Source: JAHFRG01 sp041495205
GTDB taxonomy: Bacteria > Pseudomonadota > Gammaproteobacteria > Burkholderiales > JAHFRG01
DNA: 64,000 bases
Direction: 5' to 3'
Assembly: GCA_041495205.1 (NCBI GenBank)
Contig: JBGQCF010000003.1
Coordinates: 1-64,000 of the forward strand
Program-made: the position numbers and the translations under genes
Notes under the pieces: generated by a model
Database searches by the model: none
What the model was told of the DNA's origin: nothing
Seen by the model: the letters and a program-made list of their open reading frames with translations, nothing else
Shown: in pieces, positions 45,237 to 54,570 of the stretch
Position numbering within the stretch: position 1 is the stretch's first letter
Layout: each line of letters starts with the position of its first letter

Positions 45237-45788
45237 ATGAAGTTTCTTTTCGACCTGTTCCCTGTCATTCTGTTTTTCATCGCTTTCAAGTTCCAGGGGA
45301 TTTATGTCGCCACTGCGGTTGCCATTGCCGCGACTTTTTGCCAGGTCGGGTGGGTATGGACAAAACATGGCAAGGTGGATCCGATGCTGTGGGCAAGCCT
45401 GGCGATTATCGTGGTATTCGGCGGCGCCACGCTGTTATTGCACGATGAAACCTTCGTTAAGTGGAAACCCACTGTTTTGTACTGGCTGTTCGGCGCTGTG
45501 CTGTTTTGCGCGGATATCATTTTCGGAAAAAACCTGATCCGCTCAATGATGCAAAGTCAGATCACCGTGCCCGATGTGATCTGGCGCAGACTTAATTTCA
45601 GTTGGATGTTGTTCCTGGTACTGATGGGCGGCGCGAATCTTTATGTCGCATACAATTTTTCCACTGAAAACTGGGTGAACTTCAAGCTCTTCGGCGGCAT
45701 CGGATTGATGCTTGCGTTTGTGCTGCTGCAGGGGCTGATGCTCGCCAAATATATCGAAAACAAGGAAACCAGTGGAACCTCTGATTAA
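45237..45788 (+). CDS. yciB: Inner-membrane septation protein A family
   Basis: 183 residues with five membrane segments. The start MKFLFDLFPVILFFIAFK and the NFSWMLFLVLMGGANLYVAY and NFKLFGGIGLM segments are characteristic of YciB/IspZ. First of the block yciB, yciI, bolA, parvulin. The stop codon lies inside the left end of a repeat element. Confidence 0.93.
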   Translation: MKFLFDLFPVILFFIAFKFQGIYVATAVAIAATFCQVGWVWTKHGKVDPMLWASLAIIVVFGGATLLLHDETFVKWKPTVLYWLFGAVLFCADIIFGKNLIRSMMQSQITVPDVIWRRLNFSWMLFLVLMGGANLYVAYNFSTENWVNFKLFGGIGLMLAFVLLQGLMLAKYIENKETSGTSD

Positions 45789-46042
45789 GTCGCACGTGAC
45801 CGCGACGGTTGGCTGGGCCTTGACCCAGACGCGAAGCGAGGAGCGACGTGTGCTGATCGCACACCAGCGACGAGCGACAAAAGTATGGAGCGAGGCCGAG
45901 CCCCGTCCCTTCGGGTTGCGGCGAAATGTGGCGTTGGCGGCGTTGCTCGGGCTTGCGTTACTACGGAGTAGCGCTGCGCCCTCGCGCCTTGCCCTCATCC
46001 CCATTTCGCCAGCAACGCGGTTCATGCGGGACTTAATCGGAG
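45779..46042. repeat. Inverted-repeat-bounded element between yciB and yciI
   Basis: Imperfect terminal inverted repeats: CTCTGATTAAGTCGCACGTG at 45779 on and CTCCGATTAAGTCCCGCATG on the reverse strand from 46042. The interior (CGACGAGCGACAAA..., CCCGTCCCTTCGGGTTGCGG, GTGGCGTTG...CTCGG, CTCGCGCCTTGC) matches in order and orientation the interior of the element at 54300-54570. The left end overlaps the last codons of yciB. It has no plausible gene. Confidence 0.7.
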
Positions 46043-46049
46043 GTTCCTA

Positions 46050-46352
46050 ATGCTCTATGCCATCATTGGCAAGGATGCCCCAGACAGCCTGCCAAAAAGG
46101 CAGGCCACGCGACCCGCGCATCTCGCAAGACTGACCGAGCTGCAGCAAGCGGGCCGCCTGATCCTCGCCGGTCCGTTCCCCGCCATTGACAGCCCTGACC
46201 CCGGTACTGCCGGTTTCAGCGGCAGTCTAATCGTCGCAGAATTTCCCTCGCTGGAAGCGGCGCAAGCCTGGGCCGATTCCGACCCCTATGTCACAGGCGG
46301 CGTTTACGGCAGGGTCACCGTCAAACCTTTTAAAAAAGTCTTCCCGACATAG
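46050..46352 (+). CDS. yciI: YciI-family protein
   Basis: 100 residues, typical size. MLYAIIGKDAPDSLPKRQAT, HLARLTELQQAGRLILAGP and DPYVTGGVYGRVTVKPFKK match the YciI ferredoxin-like fold, in which a conserved His/Asp pair suggests an enzyme of unknown substrate. Separated from yciB by the repeat element. Confidence 0.9.
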   Translation: MLYAIIGKDAPDSLPKRQATRPAHLARLTELQQAGRLILAGPFPAIDSPDPGTAGFSGSLIVAEFPSLEAAQAWADSDPYVTGGVYGRVTVKPFKKVFPT

Positions 46353-46395
46353 TGATTCGCCGATTTTCCCTATATACTGTGGCTCGTTTACAAGC

Positions 46396-46656
46396 ATGAG
46401 CGCCATAGAAAGGATACGGCGGCAGCTTGCCCCGCTGGCCCCGGAAAACCTGGATATCGTGGATGAGAGCAGCAAGCACGCCGGGCATGAAGGCGCCAAA
46501 GGCGGCGGACACTATCAAATGACCATCGTTTCCACCCAGTTTCGCGGAAAATCCACCATGGCGCGCCATCGTATGGTGTATGCAGCTTTGTCCGGGATGA
46601 TGCACAAGGAAATTCACGCACTCAGTATCAAGGCCTACACCCCGGAAGAATTTTAA
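46396..46656 (+). CDS. bolA: BolA-family protein
   Basis: 86 residues from ATG 46396. The class II KH-like fold includes HAGHEGAKGGGHYQMTIVST, RHRMVYAALSGMMHKEIHAL and the C-terminal Ala-Leu-Ser pattern. BolA proteins bind glutaredoxin Fe-S complexes and DNA. 43 bases after yciI. Confidence 0.92.
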   Translation: MSAIERIRRQLAPLAPENLDIVDESSKHAGHEGAKGGGHYQMTIVSTQFRGKSTMARHRMVYAALSGMMHKEIHALSIKAYTPEEF

Positions 46657-46681
46657 CTCAACCTCTACAAAGGATTTAAAA

Positions 46682-47503
46682 ATGTGTCTCAGAACTTCAA
46701 GACTGTTGCTCGCGGCAGCTTCCAGCTTGGTGCTTTTTCACGCGGGCCATGCCGAGGAGGCGCCGAAAGCCGCGCCCCGCAGCCCGGGCGTTGCCGCCAC
46801 CGTCAATGGCAAGCCGATTCCGCAATCCCAACTCGATTTGCTGGTCAAGGAACGCACCTCTCAGGGACAGCCGGATAGCGAGGAACTGCGCAAAACTGTG
46901 CGTGAAGATTTAATTACCCGGGAGCTGCTGTATCAAGAACTGCTTAAAAGCGGTTTCGATAAAAACCCGGACGTCACCTCGCAAGCGGATTTTGTACGCC
47001 AGAATTTTCTGCTACAGGCATACTTGCAGGATTATATGAAAACCCACCCCATCGGCGATGATGTGCTGAAGGCGGAATACGATAAAATCAAGTCGGAATT
47101 AGAAAACAAGCAAGAGTACCACGCACGCCACATTCTGGTGGAAAAGGAATCGGAAGCGAAAGATATCATTGCGCAACTGAAAAAAGGCTCAAAATTCGAC
47201 AAGCTCGCAGCGGAAAAATCCAAGGACACCACCAACAGCGGCAAGGGGGGAGATTTGGGCTGGAACCTGCCGACGAATTATGTAAAGCCTTTTGCTGATG
47301 CGCTGCTCAAGCTCAAGAAAGGCCAGTACACCCAGACGCCTGTGGAAACCCAGTTCGGCTGGCACGTGGTGAAACTCGAGGACGTGCGCCCGGTCAAGGT
47401 GCCGCAGTTTGAAGATGCGAAACTCAAACTACAGCAACGCTTCCAGCAGCAACAGTTCGAAAAATTCCTGGCCGATCTGCGCGCCAAAGCCAAAATCGAA
47501 TAA
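46682..47503 (+). CDS. Periplasmic PpiC/parvulin peptidyl-prolyl isomerase
   Basis: 273 residues. A signal peptide (MCLRTSRLLLAAASSLVLFH) precedes a SurA-like N-terminal helical region and a parvulin domain (ARHILVEKESEAKDIIAQLK, GGDLGWNLPTNYVKPFADAL, TQFGWHVVKLEDVRP). Probably assists folding of exported proteins. 25 bases after bolA. Confidence 0.9.
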   Translation: MCLRTSRLLLAAASSLVLFHAGHAEEAPKAAPRSPGVAATVNGKPIPQSQLDLLVKERTSQGQPDSEELRKTVREDLITRELLYQELLKSGFDKNPDVTSQADFVRQNFLLQAYLQDYMKTHPIGDDVLKAEYDKIKSELENKQEYHARHILVEKESEAKDIIAQLKKGSKFDKLAAEKSKDTTNSGKGGDLGWNLPTNYVKPFADALLKLKKGQYTQTPVETQFGWHVVKLEDVRPVKVPQFEDAKLKLQQRFQQQQFEKFLADLRAKAKIE

Positions 47504-47514
47504 GCACGACTGGC

Positions 47515-47715
47515 AGCCGTTCGTGGTGAGTCCTTCGACAAAGCCCCCGTTCGGCCTGAGCCTAGCGCAGCGCAGTCGAAGGCTTTCTCGAACGGAGGCT
47601 TTGCTCCCTTCGACGAGCTCGGGACAGGCCTGCTGAGCTTGCCGAAGCACGTACGTTCTCCTGAACGTAATCGAAGGACATGAACGGCCGTTCCCCTTCG
47701 ACGAACTCAGGGCGA
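47515..47715. repeat. Cluster of CTTCGAC / GAACGG palindromic repeats
   Basis: At least three units. The first has perfect arms CCTTCGAC (47532-47539) and GTCGAAGG (47575-47582), flanked by CGTTCG and CGAACG. The later units carry CCCTTCGACGAGCTCGGGAC, CTGAGCTTGCCGAAG and CCTTCGACGAACTCAGGGCG. This is the common dispersed intergenic palindrome of many proteobacteria. It fills the convergent gap between the parvulin gene and purL. Confidence 0.75.
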
Positions 47716-47757
47716 ATGGCCTGGCTTCAATCTAAACTGCCAACACGACCTGAAGAG

Positions 47758-50700
47758 TCACCCCACCCATTTGCGCGCGTTTCTGAAGACGCGCAACCAG
47801 GGCGCGTCTTCACCCCAATACTGCGGATGCCATGAGTACTGCACGGTGCGATAGCCGCGCTCAGGGTGCGGCATGAGGATGGTAAAGCGGCCGTCTGAAG
47901 AGGTAAGCCCGGTGATTCCCAAAGGTGAGCCGTTGGGATTGTAGGGGTAAACTTCCGTCGGGTTGCCGCGATTGTCCACAAAGCGCAGAGCAACCAAAGG
48001 CTGCGCCGCCTGCAATTGCGCCGCATCTGAAAATTCGGCATAACCCTCGCCGTGCGCCACCGCTATCGGCATGCGGCTTCCCGCCATGCCCGTGAAAAAC
48101 AGCGACGGGCTTCTTTCAACCTGCGCCATTACCAAGCGCGCTTCAAACTGCTCAGAGTGGTTCCTCACGAAATGCGGCCAATGTTCTGAGCCGGGAATCA
48201 GTTCGCGCAAGTTGCTCATCATTTGGCAGCCGTTGCAGACACCCAAAGCAAATGAATCGCTGCGCTGGAAAAAAACGGAAAACTCATCGCGGGCGCGCGA
48301 ATTGAACAGGATCGATTTCGCCCAGCCCTCCCCGGCTCCCAGCACGTCGCCATAGGAAAATCCGCCGCAGGCGGCAAATCCTTTGAAGTCCTTGAGTGAA
48401 ACGCGCCCCGCGATAATATCGCTCATGTGCACGTCCACCGCCAAAAAACCGGCGCGGTCGAACGCAGCCGCCATTTCAACCTGGCCGTTCACCCCCTGCT
48501 CGCGCAGTATGGCGATGCGCGGGCGCTTGCCGGCAGCGACGTACGGCGCGGCAATGTCATGGTTTAAATCGAAAGTAAGTTGCGCATGCAAGCCGGGGTT
48601 TTCGCCATCCAGTATGCGGTCGTATTCCTGTTGTGCGGCTTCCGGATTATCGCGAAGCCGTTGCATGTGATAAGTAGTCTCCGACCACATGCGCTGAAGC
48701 AATGCCTGTGACTCGGAGAAAATCACTTTGGCGTTGCGTATCAGGCGCAGTTCGCCGCTTTTGTTAAGGCCTCCAAGAACATGTGCGGAGAGGCCTGCCT
48801 GCGATAAGGTCTGCATCACCGGCGTGCGGTCGGCCGCCCGCACCTGGAGAACCGCGCCCAATTCCTCATTGAACAACACTTGCAGAATGCGCTCCTGATA
48901 TCTGCCCGGCAATAATGTTTCGGGCTGCCGCTCCTGCCCTTCCACGTCATTGCAGAGCGGGTCATAGCAGAGTTCATCGAGATTCGCGGTGATGCCTACA
49001 TGCCCCGCAAAGGCCATTTCGCAAAGCATGACAAACAGCCCTCCATCCGAGCGGTCGTGATAAGCGAGGAGGTTGTTTTCACGATTGAGCTTTTGCACCA
49101 CATTGAAAAACGTCTTGAGCCGCTGCGGGTCGTCTACGTCAGGGGCGTCGTTCCCGGTTTGCTTGTAAACCTGCGCCAGCGCCGAGCCGCCGAGGCGGTT
49201 CTTGCCATTGCCGAGATCGATAAGGATCAGCTCGGTTTCGCCGCAATCGGTGCGCAATTGCGGTGTCAAGGTCTTGGTCACATCCGGCACCGGAGCGAAC
49301 GCCGAGACGATCAAGGAGAGCGGCGCGGTAACCTCTTTCCTTTTTCCGTTGTCTTCCCAGACCGTTTTCATTGACAGCGAATCCTTGCCCACCGGAATGC
49401 TTACGCCGAGCTGCGGGCACAGTTCCATCGCCACGGCTTGCACTGCATCAAAGAGCGCCGCATCTTCTCCAGGATGCCCTGCCGCAGCCATCCAATTGCA
49501 GGAAAGCTTCACATCTCCAAGGCTGGCTATCGGCGCAGCGGCGATATTGGTGAGCGCCTCAGCTACCGCCATGCGCGCTGCAGCTTTGGGATCAATCAGT
49601 GCCAGAGGCGTCCGTTCACCCATGGCAAAGGCTTCGCCACGCACTGTTTTGTAGCCCATCAGGGTCACCGCGACATCCGCCACCGGAATTTGCCAGGGCC
49701 CAACCATCTGGTCGCGCGCGCTTAATCCCCCCACCGTGCGGTCGCCGATGCTGATAAGGAAAGTTTTGTCCGCTACCGCAGGCAAGCGCAGCACGCGATG
49801 CACTGCATCGAGTAAATCGATACCGTTCACAGCGAATGATGGCAATGTTCTCGCGAGATGCGAAACATGACGCATCATTTTCGGCGGCTTGCCGAACAAC
49901 AACTCCAACGCCATATCCACAGGCCGGTTGTTAAACACGCTGTCTTCAACCTGCAGTTGCGGCGCGGCAGTCGCCTCGCCAATCACCGCGAATGGGCAGC
50001 GCTCGCGCTCGCAGATTTTCCTGAACAACGCAAAATTCCCGGCGCTGACCGCCAGCACATAGCGTTCCTGCGCTTCGTTGCACCACACTTGCAATGGCGA
50101 CATCCCGGGCTCTTGGTTGGGTATTTCCCGCAGCCTGACTCGTCCGCCGCAGTTTGAGCCGTGCACCAGTTCGGGCAGCGCATTGGATAATCCACCGGCG
50201 CCCACGTCGTGTATCGAAAGAATGGGATTGCCCTCGCCCAGCGCGCAGCAGCGGTCTATTACCTCCTGGGCGCGCCGCTGCATTTCGGCATTGCCCCGCT
50301 GCACCGAAGCGAAATCCAGGCTCTCAACGTTGGCGCCTGTATCCATGCTGGAAGCCGCGCCGCCACCTAACCCGATCAGCATGCCCGGCCCGCCCAATTG
50401 AATCAGCAAAGCCTTATCTACAGCTTTGCTTTTTATTACATGCTCGTCACTGATATTGCCCAGCCCGCCGGCGATCATGATGGGCTTGTGGTAGCCGCGC
50501 ATTTCCCCTGCCACCTGTTCTTCATAAGTGCGGAAATAGCCGCAAAGATTCGGACGCCCAAATTCATTGTTAAATGATGCAGCGCCCACCGGTCCTTCCA
50601 CCATGATTTGCAAGGCTGAAGCGATGCGCGCGGGCGTGCCATAGCAGCCATCTGCAGCACCTGGATAAATCTCCCAAGGTTGCCTGAAGCCGGGGATATT

Positions 50701-51729
50701 CAGATTGGAAACCGAAAAACCGGCCAATCCAGCCTTGGGCTTGGCGCCGCGGCCGGTCGCGCCCTCGTCGCGGATTTCACCGCCCGAGCCGGTGGCGGCG
50801 CCGGGGATAGGCGCAATCGCCGTGGGATGGTTGTGCGTTTCCACTTTCATCAGGATATGCGTTTGTTTTTCCGTATAGCCGTATTCGGCCGCGCTGTTGG
50901 CAGGGCAAAAACGCTCTATGCGCGCGCCTTCAATCACCGACGCGTTGTCTGCGTAAGCTACCAGCGTTCCTTGCGGGTGCTGCTTATGGGTATTTTTAAT
51001 CATGGCAAAGAGTGAAAGCGGTTGCTTAACTCCATCTACCACCCAATCGGCATTGAAAATCTTGTGGCGGCAATGTTCGGAATTCACCTGCGCGAACATC
51101 ATCAGCTCTACGTCGGTGGGGTTGCGCCCGATGCGTCTGAAATTTTCCAGCAAATAGGCAATCTCGTCGTCGGAAAGCGCAAGCCCCATTTCCAGGTTGG
51201 CGCGGGCGAGCGCCGCTGCGCCGCCACTCGGTATGTCCACTGTTTGCATAGGCGCGGGCGCAAAATGCTGGAACAGTTTGCCTGCTTCGTCGAAAGACTC
51301 AAGCACCGATTCGGTCATCCGGTCGTGAAGCAGCGGCAACAGCAATTGTCTGTCGTGCGCTGACAGCGGTTCGCGCTTTTCCAGATAAAAAGCGACACCG
51401 CGCTCGATACGCTCGACCGCTTCCAGTCCGCAATGGCGGGCGATGTCGGTGGCTTTGGATGACCAGGGGGAAACGGTGCCGATGCGCGGCACCACCAGCA
51501 ACAGCTCGCCGCTAATGTTGTCCGCCCGTGCTGCAGAGCCATAGGTCAGAACCCGCTGCACGACAGCGGTCTCCGCTTCCGTCAATTTTCTCGACAGTGC
51601 CGCGAAATGCCAAAATTCCGCCTGCACTCCGGCAATCGCGGGTACGGTAATTCTCAGGGTCGAAAGCAGTTTATTGAGGCGGAAACCAGACAGGGCATTG
51701 CGCCCGCGCAGCTTGAGAAGTTGAGGCAT
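47758..51729 (-). CDS. purL: Phosphoribosylformylglycinamidine synthase
   Basis: 1323 residues, the large single-chain proteobacterial form. The FGAM synthase core has HNHPTAIAPIPGAATGSGGE and YHKPIMIAGGLGNISDEHVI; the C-terminal glutaminase has FGFAACGGFSYGDVLGAGEG-like sequence (FKGFAACGGFSYGDVLGAGE), the nucleophile Cys in LGVCNGCQMM and the His/Glu in MPHPERGYR. It catalyses the fourth step of purine synthesis. Start MPQLLKLRGRNALSGF. Confidence 0.97.
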   Translation of the reverse strand: MPQLLKLRGRNALSGFRLNKLLSTLRITVPAIAGVQAEFWHFAALSRKLTEAETAVVQRVLTYGSAARADNISGELLLVVPRIGTVSPWSSKATDIARHCGLEAVERIERGVAFYLEKREPLSAHDRQLLLPLLHDRMTESVLESFDEAGKLFQHFAPAPMQTVDIPSGGAAALARANLEMGLALSDDEIAYLLENFRRIGRNPTDVELMMFAQVNSEHCRHKIFNADWVVDGVKQPLSLFAMIKNTHKQHPQGTLVAYADNASVIEGARIERFCPANSAAEYGYTEKQTHILMKVETHNHPTAIAPIPGAATGSGGEIRDEGATGRGAKPKAGLAGFSVSNLNIPGFRQPWEIYPGAADGCYGTPARIASALQIMVEGPVGAASFNNEFGRPNLCGYFRTYEEQVAGEMRGYHKPIMIAGGLGNISDEHVIKSKAVDKALLIQLGGPGMLIGLGGGAASSMDTGANVESLDFASVQRGNAEMQRRAQEVIDRCCALGEGNPILSIHDVGAGGLSNALPELVHGSNCGGRVRLREIPNQEPGMSPLQVWCNEAQERYVLAVSAGNFALFRKICERERCPFAVIGEATAAPQLQVEDSVFNNRPVDMALELLFGKPPKMMRHVSHLARTLPSFAVNGIDLLDAVHRVLRLPAVADKTFLISIGDRTVGGLSARDQMVGPWQIPVADVAVTLMGYKTVRGEAFAMGERTPLALIDPKAAARMAVAEALTNIAAAPIASLGDVKLSCNWMAAAGHPGEDAALFDAVQAVAMELCPQLGVSIPVGKDSLSMKTVWEDNGKRKEVTAPLSLIVSAFAPVPDVTKTLTPQLRTDCGETELILIDLGNGKNRLGGSALAQVYKQTGNDAPDVDDPQRLKTFFNVVQKLNRENNLLAYHDRSDGGLFVMLCEMAFAGHVGITANLDELCYDPLCNDVEGQERQPETLLPGRYQERILQVLFNEELGAVLQVRAADRTPVMQTLSQAGLSAHVLGGLNKSGELRLIRNAKVIFSESQALLQRMWSETTYHMQRLRDNPEAAQQEYDRILDGENPGLHAQLTFDLNHDIAAPYVAAGKRPRIAILREQGVNGQVEMAAAFDRAGFLAVDVHMSDIIAGRVSLKDFKGFAACGGFSYGDVLGAGEGWAKSILFNSRARDEFSVFFQRSDSFALGVCNGCQMMSNLRELIPGSEHWPHFVRNHSEQFEARLVMAQVERSPSLFFTGMAGSRMPIAVAHGEGYAEFSDAAQLQAAQPLVALRFVDNRGNPTEVYPYNPNGSPLGITGLTSSDGRFTILMPHPERGYRTVQYSWHPQYWGEDAPWLRVFRNARKWVG

Positions 51730-51803
51730 CAGTTGCGATCGACTTCTAAAAATTGAATTATACCCTAACCGACCGGCCGCTTTACAGCTAAACTATCGTC
51801 ACC

Positions 51804-53291
51804 ATGATTGAAGACGCAATAACGCCGAGGCCGATTTACCTGACTCGCGACATCAGGAAAATCGAAGCCGGGTTTTTGCCTGTGCATCGCCTGATGGAAG
51901 CGGCAGGCCTCGCCGCTGCCGAGCTCGCGCGCGAACTGCTGGGCGCGGGCGGCACCCGCGCACTGGTTTTTGCCGGACCGGGCAATAACGGCGGCGATGC
52001 ACTGGTCCTCGCCCGCCATCTCAAGCAATGGTGGTTCAAGGTTGACGTCGTTTTCACCGGGGATGCAAAAAAATTGCCCCGCGACGCCGCTCGCGCTTTG
52101 CGCCTGTGGCGAGAAGCCGGCGGCGTTTTGCACAGCAAAATCCCCGCAGGCAAATGGGACCTGGTGGTGGACGGTTTATTCGGCATTGGACTCAAGCGCC
52201 GGCTCGAAGGCCGCTACGCGCAACTTGTCGAGCGCATCAACCAGTTCGGCGTTCCGGTGCTGGCGCTGGATGTACCGAGCGGGCTTGATGCCGATACCGG
52301 TCGTGCTCTGGGAGCTACGGTGCGCGCAACTCACACCGCAACCTTCATCGCCCTGAAACCCGGATTGCTCACTGCGGATGGCGTGAACTGCTGCGGTGAA
52401 ATTCACGTGCGCAGCCTTGATATTGCCGCCGCGGCTTCCCTGCCGCCCAAAGGATGGCTGCTTTCACAAGCAACTCGTCCTCAGCTCAAGCCGCGCCTCC
52501 CCGGCAGCCACAAAGGAATGTTTGGCAACGCAGGCATACTTGGCGGCGCGCAAGGCATGGTTGGCGCGGCGCTGCTCGCCGGCCGCGCGGCGCTGAAGCT
52601 GGGCGCCGGCAGGACTTATGTCGCCCTCCTCGCCGAAAACGCGCCCTTGGTTGATCCGATGCAGCCTGAACTCATGCTGCGTCAACCCGAAAAACTGCTT
52701 GAGCTCGATCATCTCGATTGCCTGGCTGTTGGTCCGGGCTTGGGGCAATCGGATGTAGCGCAGCTCTTTCTTGCAACCGCACTCAAGATAAAATTGCCGC
52801 TGGTGTTGGATGCCGACGCGCTGAACCTGATTGGCTCCGAAGCGCACTTGCAACAACTGCTGAAGAAACGCTCCGCAGCGACCATACTCACGCCCCACCC
52901 CGCCGAAGCGGGGCGTTTGCTTAAGATCGGCACCGAAGAAATCCAGCGCGACCGCCTGGCCGCCGCGCTTGAAATAGCGCGGCGCTTCCGTTGCCATGTC
53001 GTGCTGAAAGGCGCGGGCAGTATTTGCGCGTTGCCGGATGGAAGCTGGTATATCAATTCAAGCGGCAATCCTGGAATGGCAAGCGCGGGCATGGGCGACG
53101 TGCTGACCGGAATGATTGCGTCGCTGATTGCGCAAGGACTGAGTCCGGGCGACGCAATGCTGCTCGCGGTCTATCTGCACGGCGCAGCGGCGGATGATCT
53201 GGTTGCACACGGAGTTGGACCGGCAGGCTTAACCGCATCTGAGGTCACCGATGCGGCAAGAAATTTACTGAACCAATCGATGGTTGATTGA
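51804..53291 (+). CDS. nnrD: Bifunctional NAD(P)H-hydrate epimerase / dehydratase
   Basis: 495 residues. N-terminal epimerase (YjeF_N, ~1-215): FAGPGNNGGDALVLARHLK and LALDVPSGLDADTG. C-terminal dehydratase (~235-490): GSHKGMFGNAGILGGAQGMV, AVGPGLGQS, TPHPAEAGRLL and NPGMASAGMGDVLTGMIASL. Repairs hydrated NADH/NADPH. Divergent from purL. Confidence 0.93.
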   Translation: MIEDAITPRPIYLTRDIRKIEAGFLPVHRLMEAAGLAAAELARELLGAGGTRALVFAGPGNNGGDALVLARHLKQWWFKVDVVFTGDAKKLPRDAARALRLWREAGGVLHSKIPAGKWDLVVDGLFGIGLKRRLEGRYAQLVERINQFGVPVLALDVPSGLDADTGRALGATVRATHTATFIALKPGLLTADGVNCCGEIHVRSLDIAAAASLPPKGWLLSQATRPQLKPRLPGSHKGMFGNAGILGGAQGMVGAALLAGRAALKLGAGRTYVALLAENAPLVDPMQPELMLRQPEKLLELDHLDCLAVGPGLGQSDVAQLFLATALKIKLPLVLDADALNLIGSEAHLQQLLKKRSAATILTPHPAEAGRLLKIGTEEIQRDRLAAALEIARRFRCHVVLKGAGSICALPDGSWYINSSGNPGMASAGMGDVLTGMIASLIAQGLSPGDAMLLAVYLHGAAADDLVAHGVGPAGLTASEVTDAARNLLNQSMVD

Positions 53292-53369
53292 TGGGGGACG
53301 ACGCCCCGGCGTCCTCACGGAGGTAGTCGAGGCCGGGTGCACGAGAGCCTTCAGAATCACTCCATTGAT

Positions 53370-53391
53370 CCCCGACGGCCGCGTATCGGGG
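53370..53391. terminator. Hairpin next to the DUF190 stop
   Basis: CCCCGA-...-TCGGGG arms with a GC-rich loop, just beyond the minus-strand stop at 53397. No U-tract is evident, so it may be a weak or bidirectional terminator between the convergent genes. Confidence 0.4.
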
Positions 53392-53396
53392 CCTGC

Positions 53397-53717
53397 TTAT
53401 TTCTGCAAGTCTCCCAGCCAACCGTACTCAGCCGGTGTCTTGATGTAGAACAATGTGAACTTTTCCTTTTTGAGAAGAGCGAGAAACTTGTCCGCCAAAT
53501 CCTCGCTCGTCATGAACGCCATCTCCATGGGCGACTCGCCGAAAACATTGTCCACGCTGAGATCACCGTGCCGGCCGAAGCCGGAAACGGCGCGGGTAGC
53601 CGTCCCGCCCTGGATGCCCAAAGACTTTGCTTTATTCATCAACCACTGGTGCAACGCTTCGCCATCTGGATGCTTATCGAATTCGGGCACATAAATCTTC
53701 AGATAAGTGCCTTTCAT
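53397..53717 (-). CDS. DUF190 (PII-like) protein
   Basis: 106 residues. GTYLKIYVPEFDKHPDGEAL, LGIQGGTATRAVSGFGRHGD and the C-terminal alternating strands match DUF190, a PII-like trimeric fold that usually binds nucleotides. The role is unknown. Downstream of moaE with a 132-base gap. Confidence 0.75.
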   Translation of the reverse strand: MKGTYLKIYVPEFDKHPDGEALHQWLMNKAKSLGIQGGTATRAVSGFGRHGDLSVDNVFGESPMEMAFMTSEDLADKFLALLKKEKFTLFYIKTPAEYGWLGDLQK

Positions 53718-53849
53718 TGGTTCTCCTTATTAAAGTCCGAAATTCGCCGTGAGACCGGGATGGCAAAGAGCCACGTCTTGGATTTCATGCTCAAGCCATT
53801 GTCCCAGACATTGAACTCAATCATGTGCTGCTTCGACCGGGCGCGCCTG

Positions 53850-54299
53850 TCAATGCCAACGCTGCGCCGTGTCGTCATCTGAATCGCGCGCCTCGACCCA
53901 GCGCTTACCCCGCTCGGTCTGTTCCTTTTTCCAGAACGGTGCGCGGGTTTTCAGGTAATCCATGATAAATTCGCATGCGGAAAACGCGCTACCGCGGTGC
54001 GCGCTCGCCACGATCACCAGCACGATCTGATCGGTGGGCTTGAGTGTGCCGACGCGGTGCACCACCACCGCGTCCAGAATGTCCCAGCGGCGTTTCGCCT
54101 GCTCGACGATGTCGGCAAGCGCCTTTTCGGTCATGCCAGGATAATGTTCCAGCGTCAACTCCACCACCGCCGAATTCTCATTGATGTCGCGCACCAGGCC
54201 GACAAAACACGCAATCGCGCCGATTTTCGGATTTCCCCGCCGCAATTTGAGCACCTCTGCGCCGATATCGAAATCTCCGGTTTGCACGCGCACTGTCAT
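53850..54299 (-). CDS. moaE: Molybdopterin synthase catalytic subunit
   Basis: 149 residues. LTLEHYPGMTEKALADIVEQ, VVHRVGTLKPTDQIVLVIVA, SAHRGSAFSACEFIMDYLKT and APFWKKEQTERGKRWV carry the MoaE fold and active-site lysines. It transfers sulfur from MoaD thiocarboxylate to precursor Z. It is separated from moaD by the repeat element at 54300-54570, starting at the first base beyond it. Confidence 0.95.
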   Translation of the reverse strand: MTVRVQTGDFDIGAEVLKLRRGNPKIGAIACFVGLVRDINENSAVVELTLEHYPGMTEKALADIVEQAKRRWDILDAVVVHRVGTLKPTDQIVLVIVASAHRGSAFSACEFIMDYLKTRAPFWKKEQTERGKRWVEARDSDDDTAQRWH

Positions 54300-54570
54300 A
54301 GAGCCTCTAACATAATGGAACGCGTATTGCGACGGCGCGGTTTCGGATGCAGGCCGCGAAGCGAGCCGCGCCGTTTAGTAATTCTATACCAGCGGCGAGC
54401 GACAAAGGAACGCGCCGAAACCCGCGCCGTCCCTTCGGGTTGCGGTCAAAAAGCGCGTCTGTGGCGTTGCTCGGCTTGCTCAATGACTCCACATTGGGCT
54501 GCGCCTCGCGCCTTGCATCCGCATCTTTTTGATTAGCAACGCAAACGTGTTTCATTATGTTAGAGGCTCT
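54300..54570. mobile_element. MITE-like element between moaD and moaE
   Basis: Perfect 18-bp terminal inverted repeats: AGAGCCTCTAACATAATG at 54300-54317 and CATTATGTTAGAGGCTCT at 54553-54570. The interior shares ordered blocks with the element at 45779-46042 (CGAGCGACAAA, CCGTCCCTTCGGGTTGCGG, GTGGCGTTGCTCGG, CTCGCGCCTTGC). No gene inside. The right end abuts the moaD stop and the left end abuts the moaE start, so the operon is split without loss of codons. Confidence 0.75.

Noticed and set aside
45789..46049. Small frames inside the repeat elements (also 54307-54555)
   Set aside because: Similar frames occur in both repeat copies because the DNA is repeated; start sites and codon structure are lacking.
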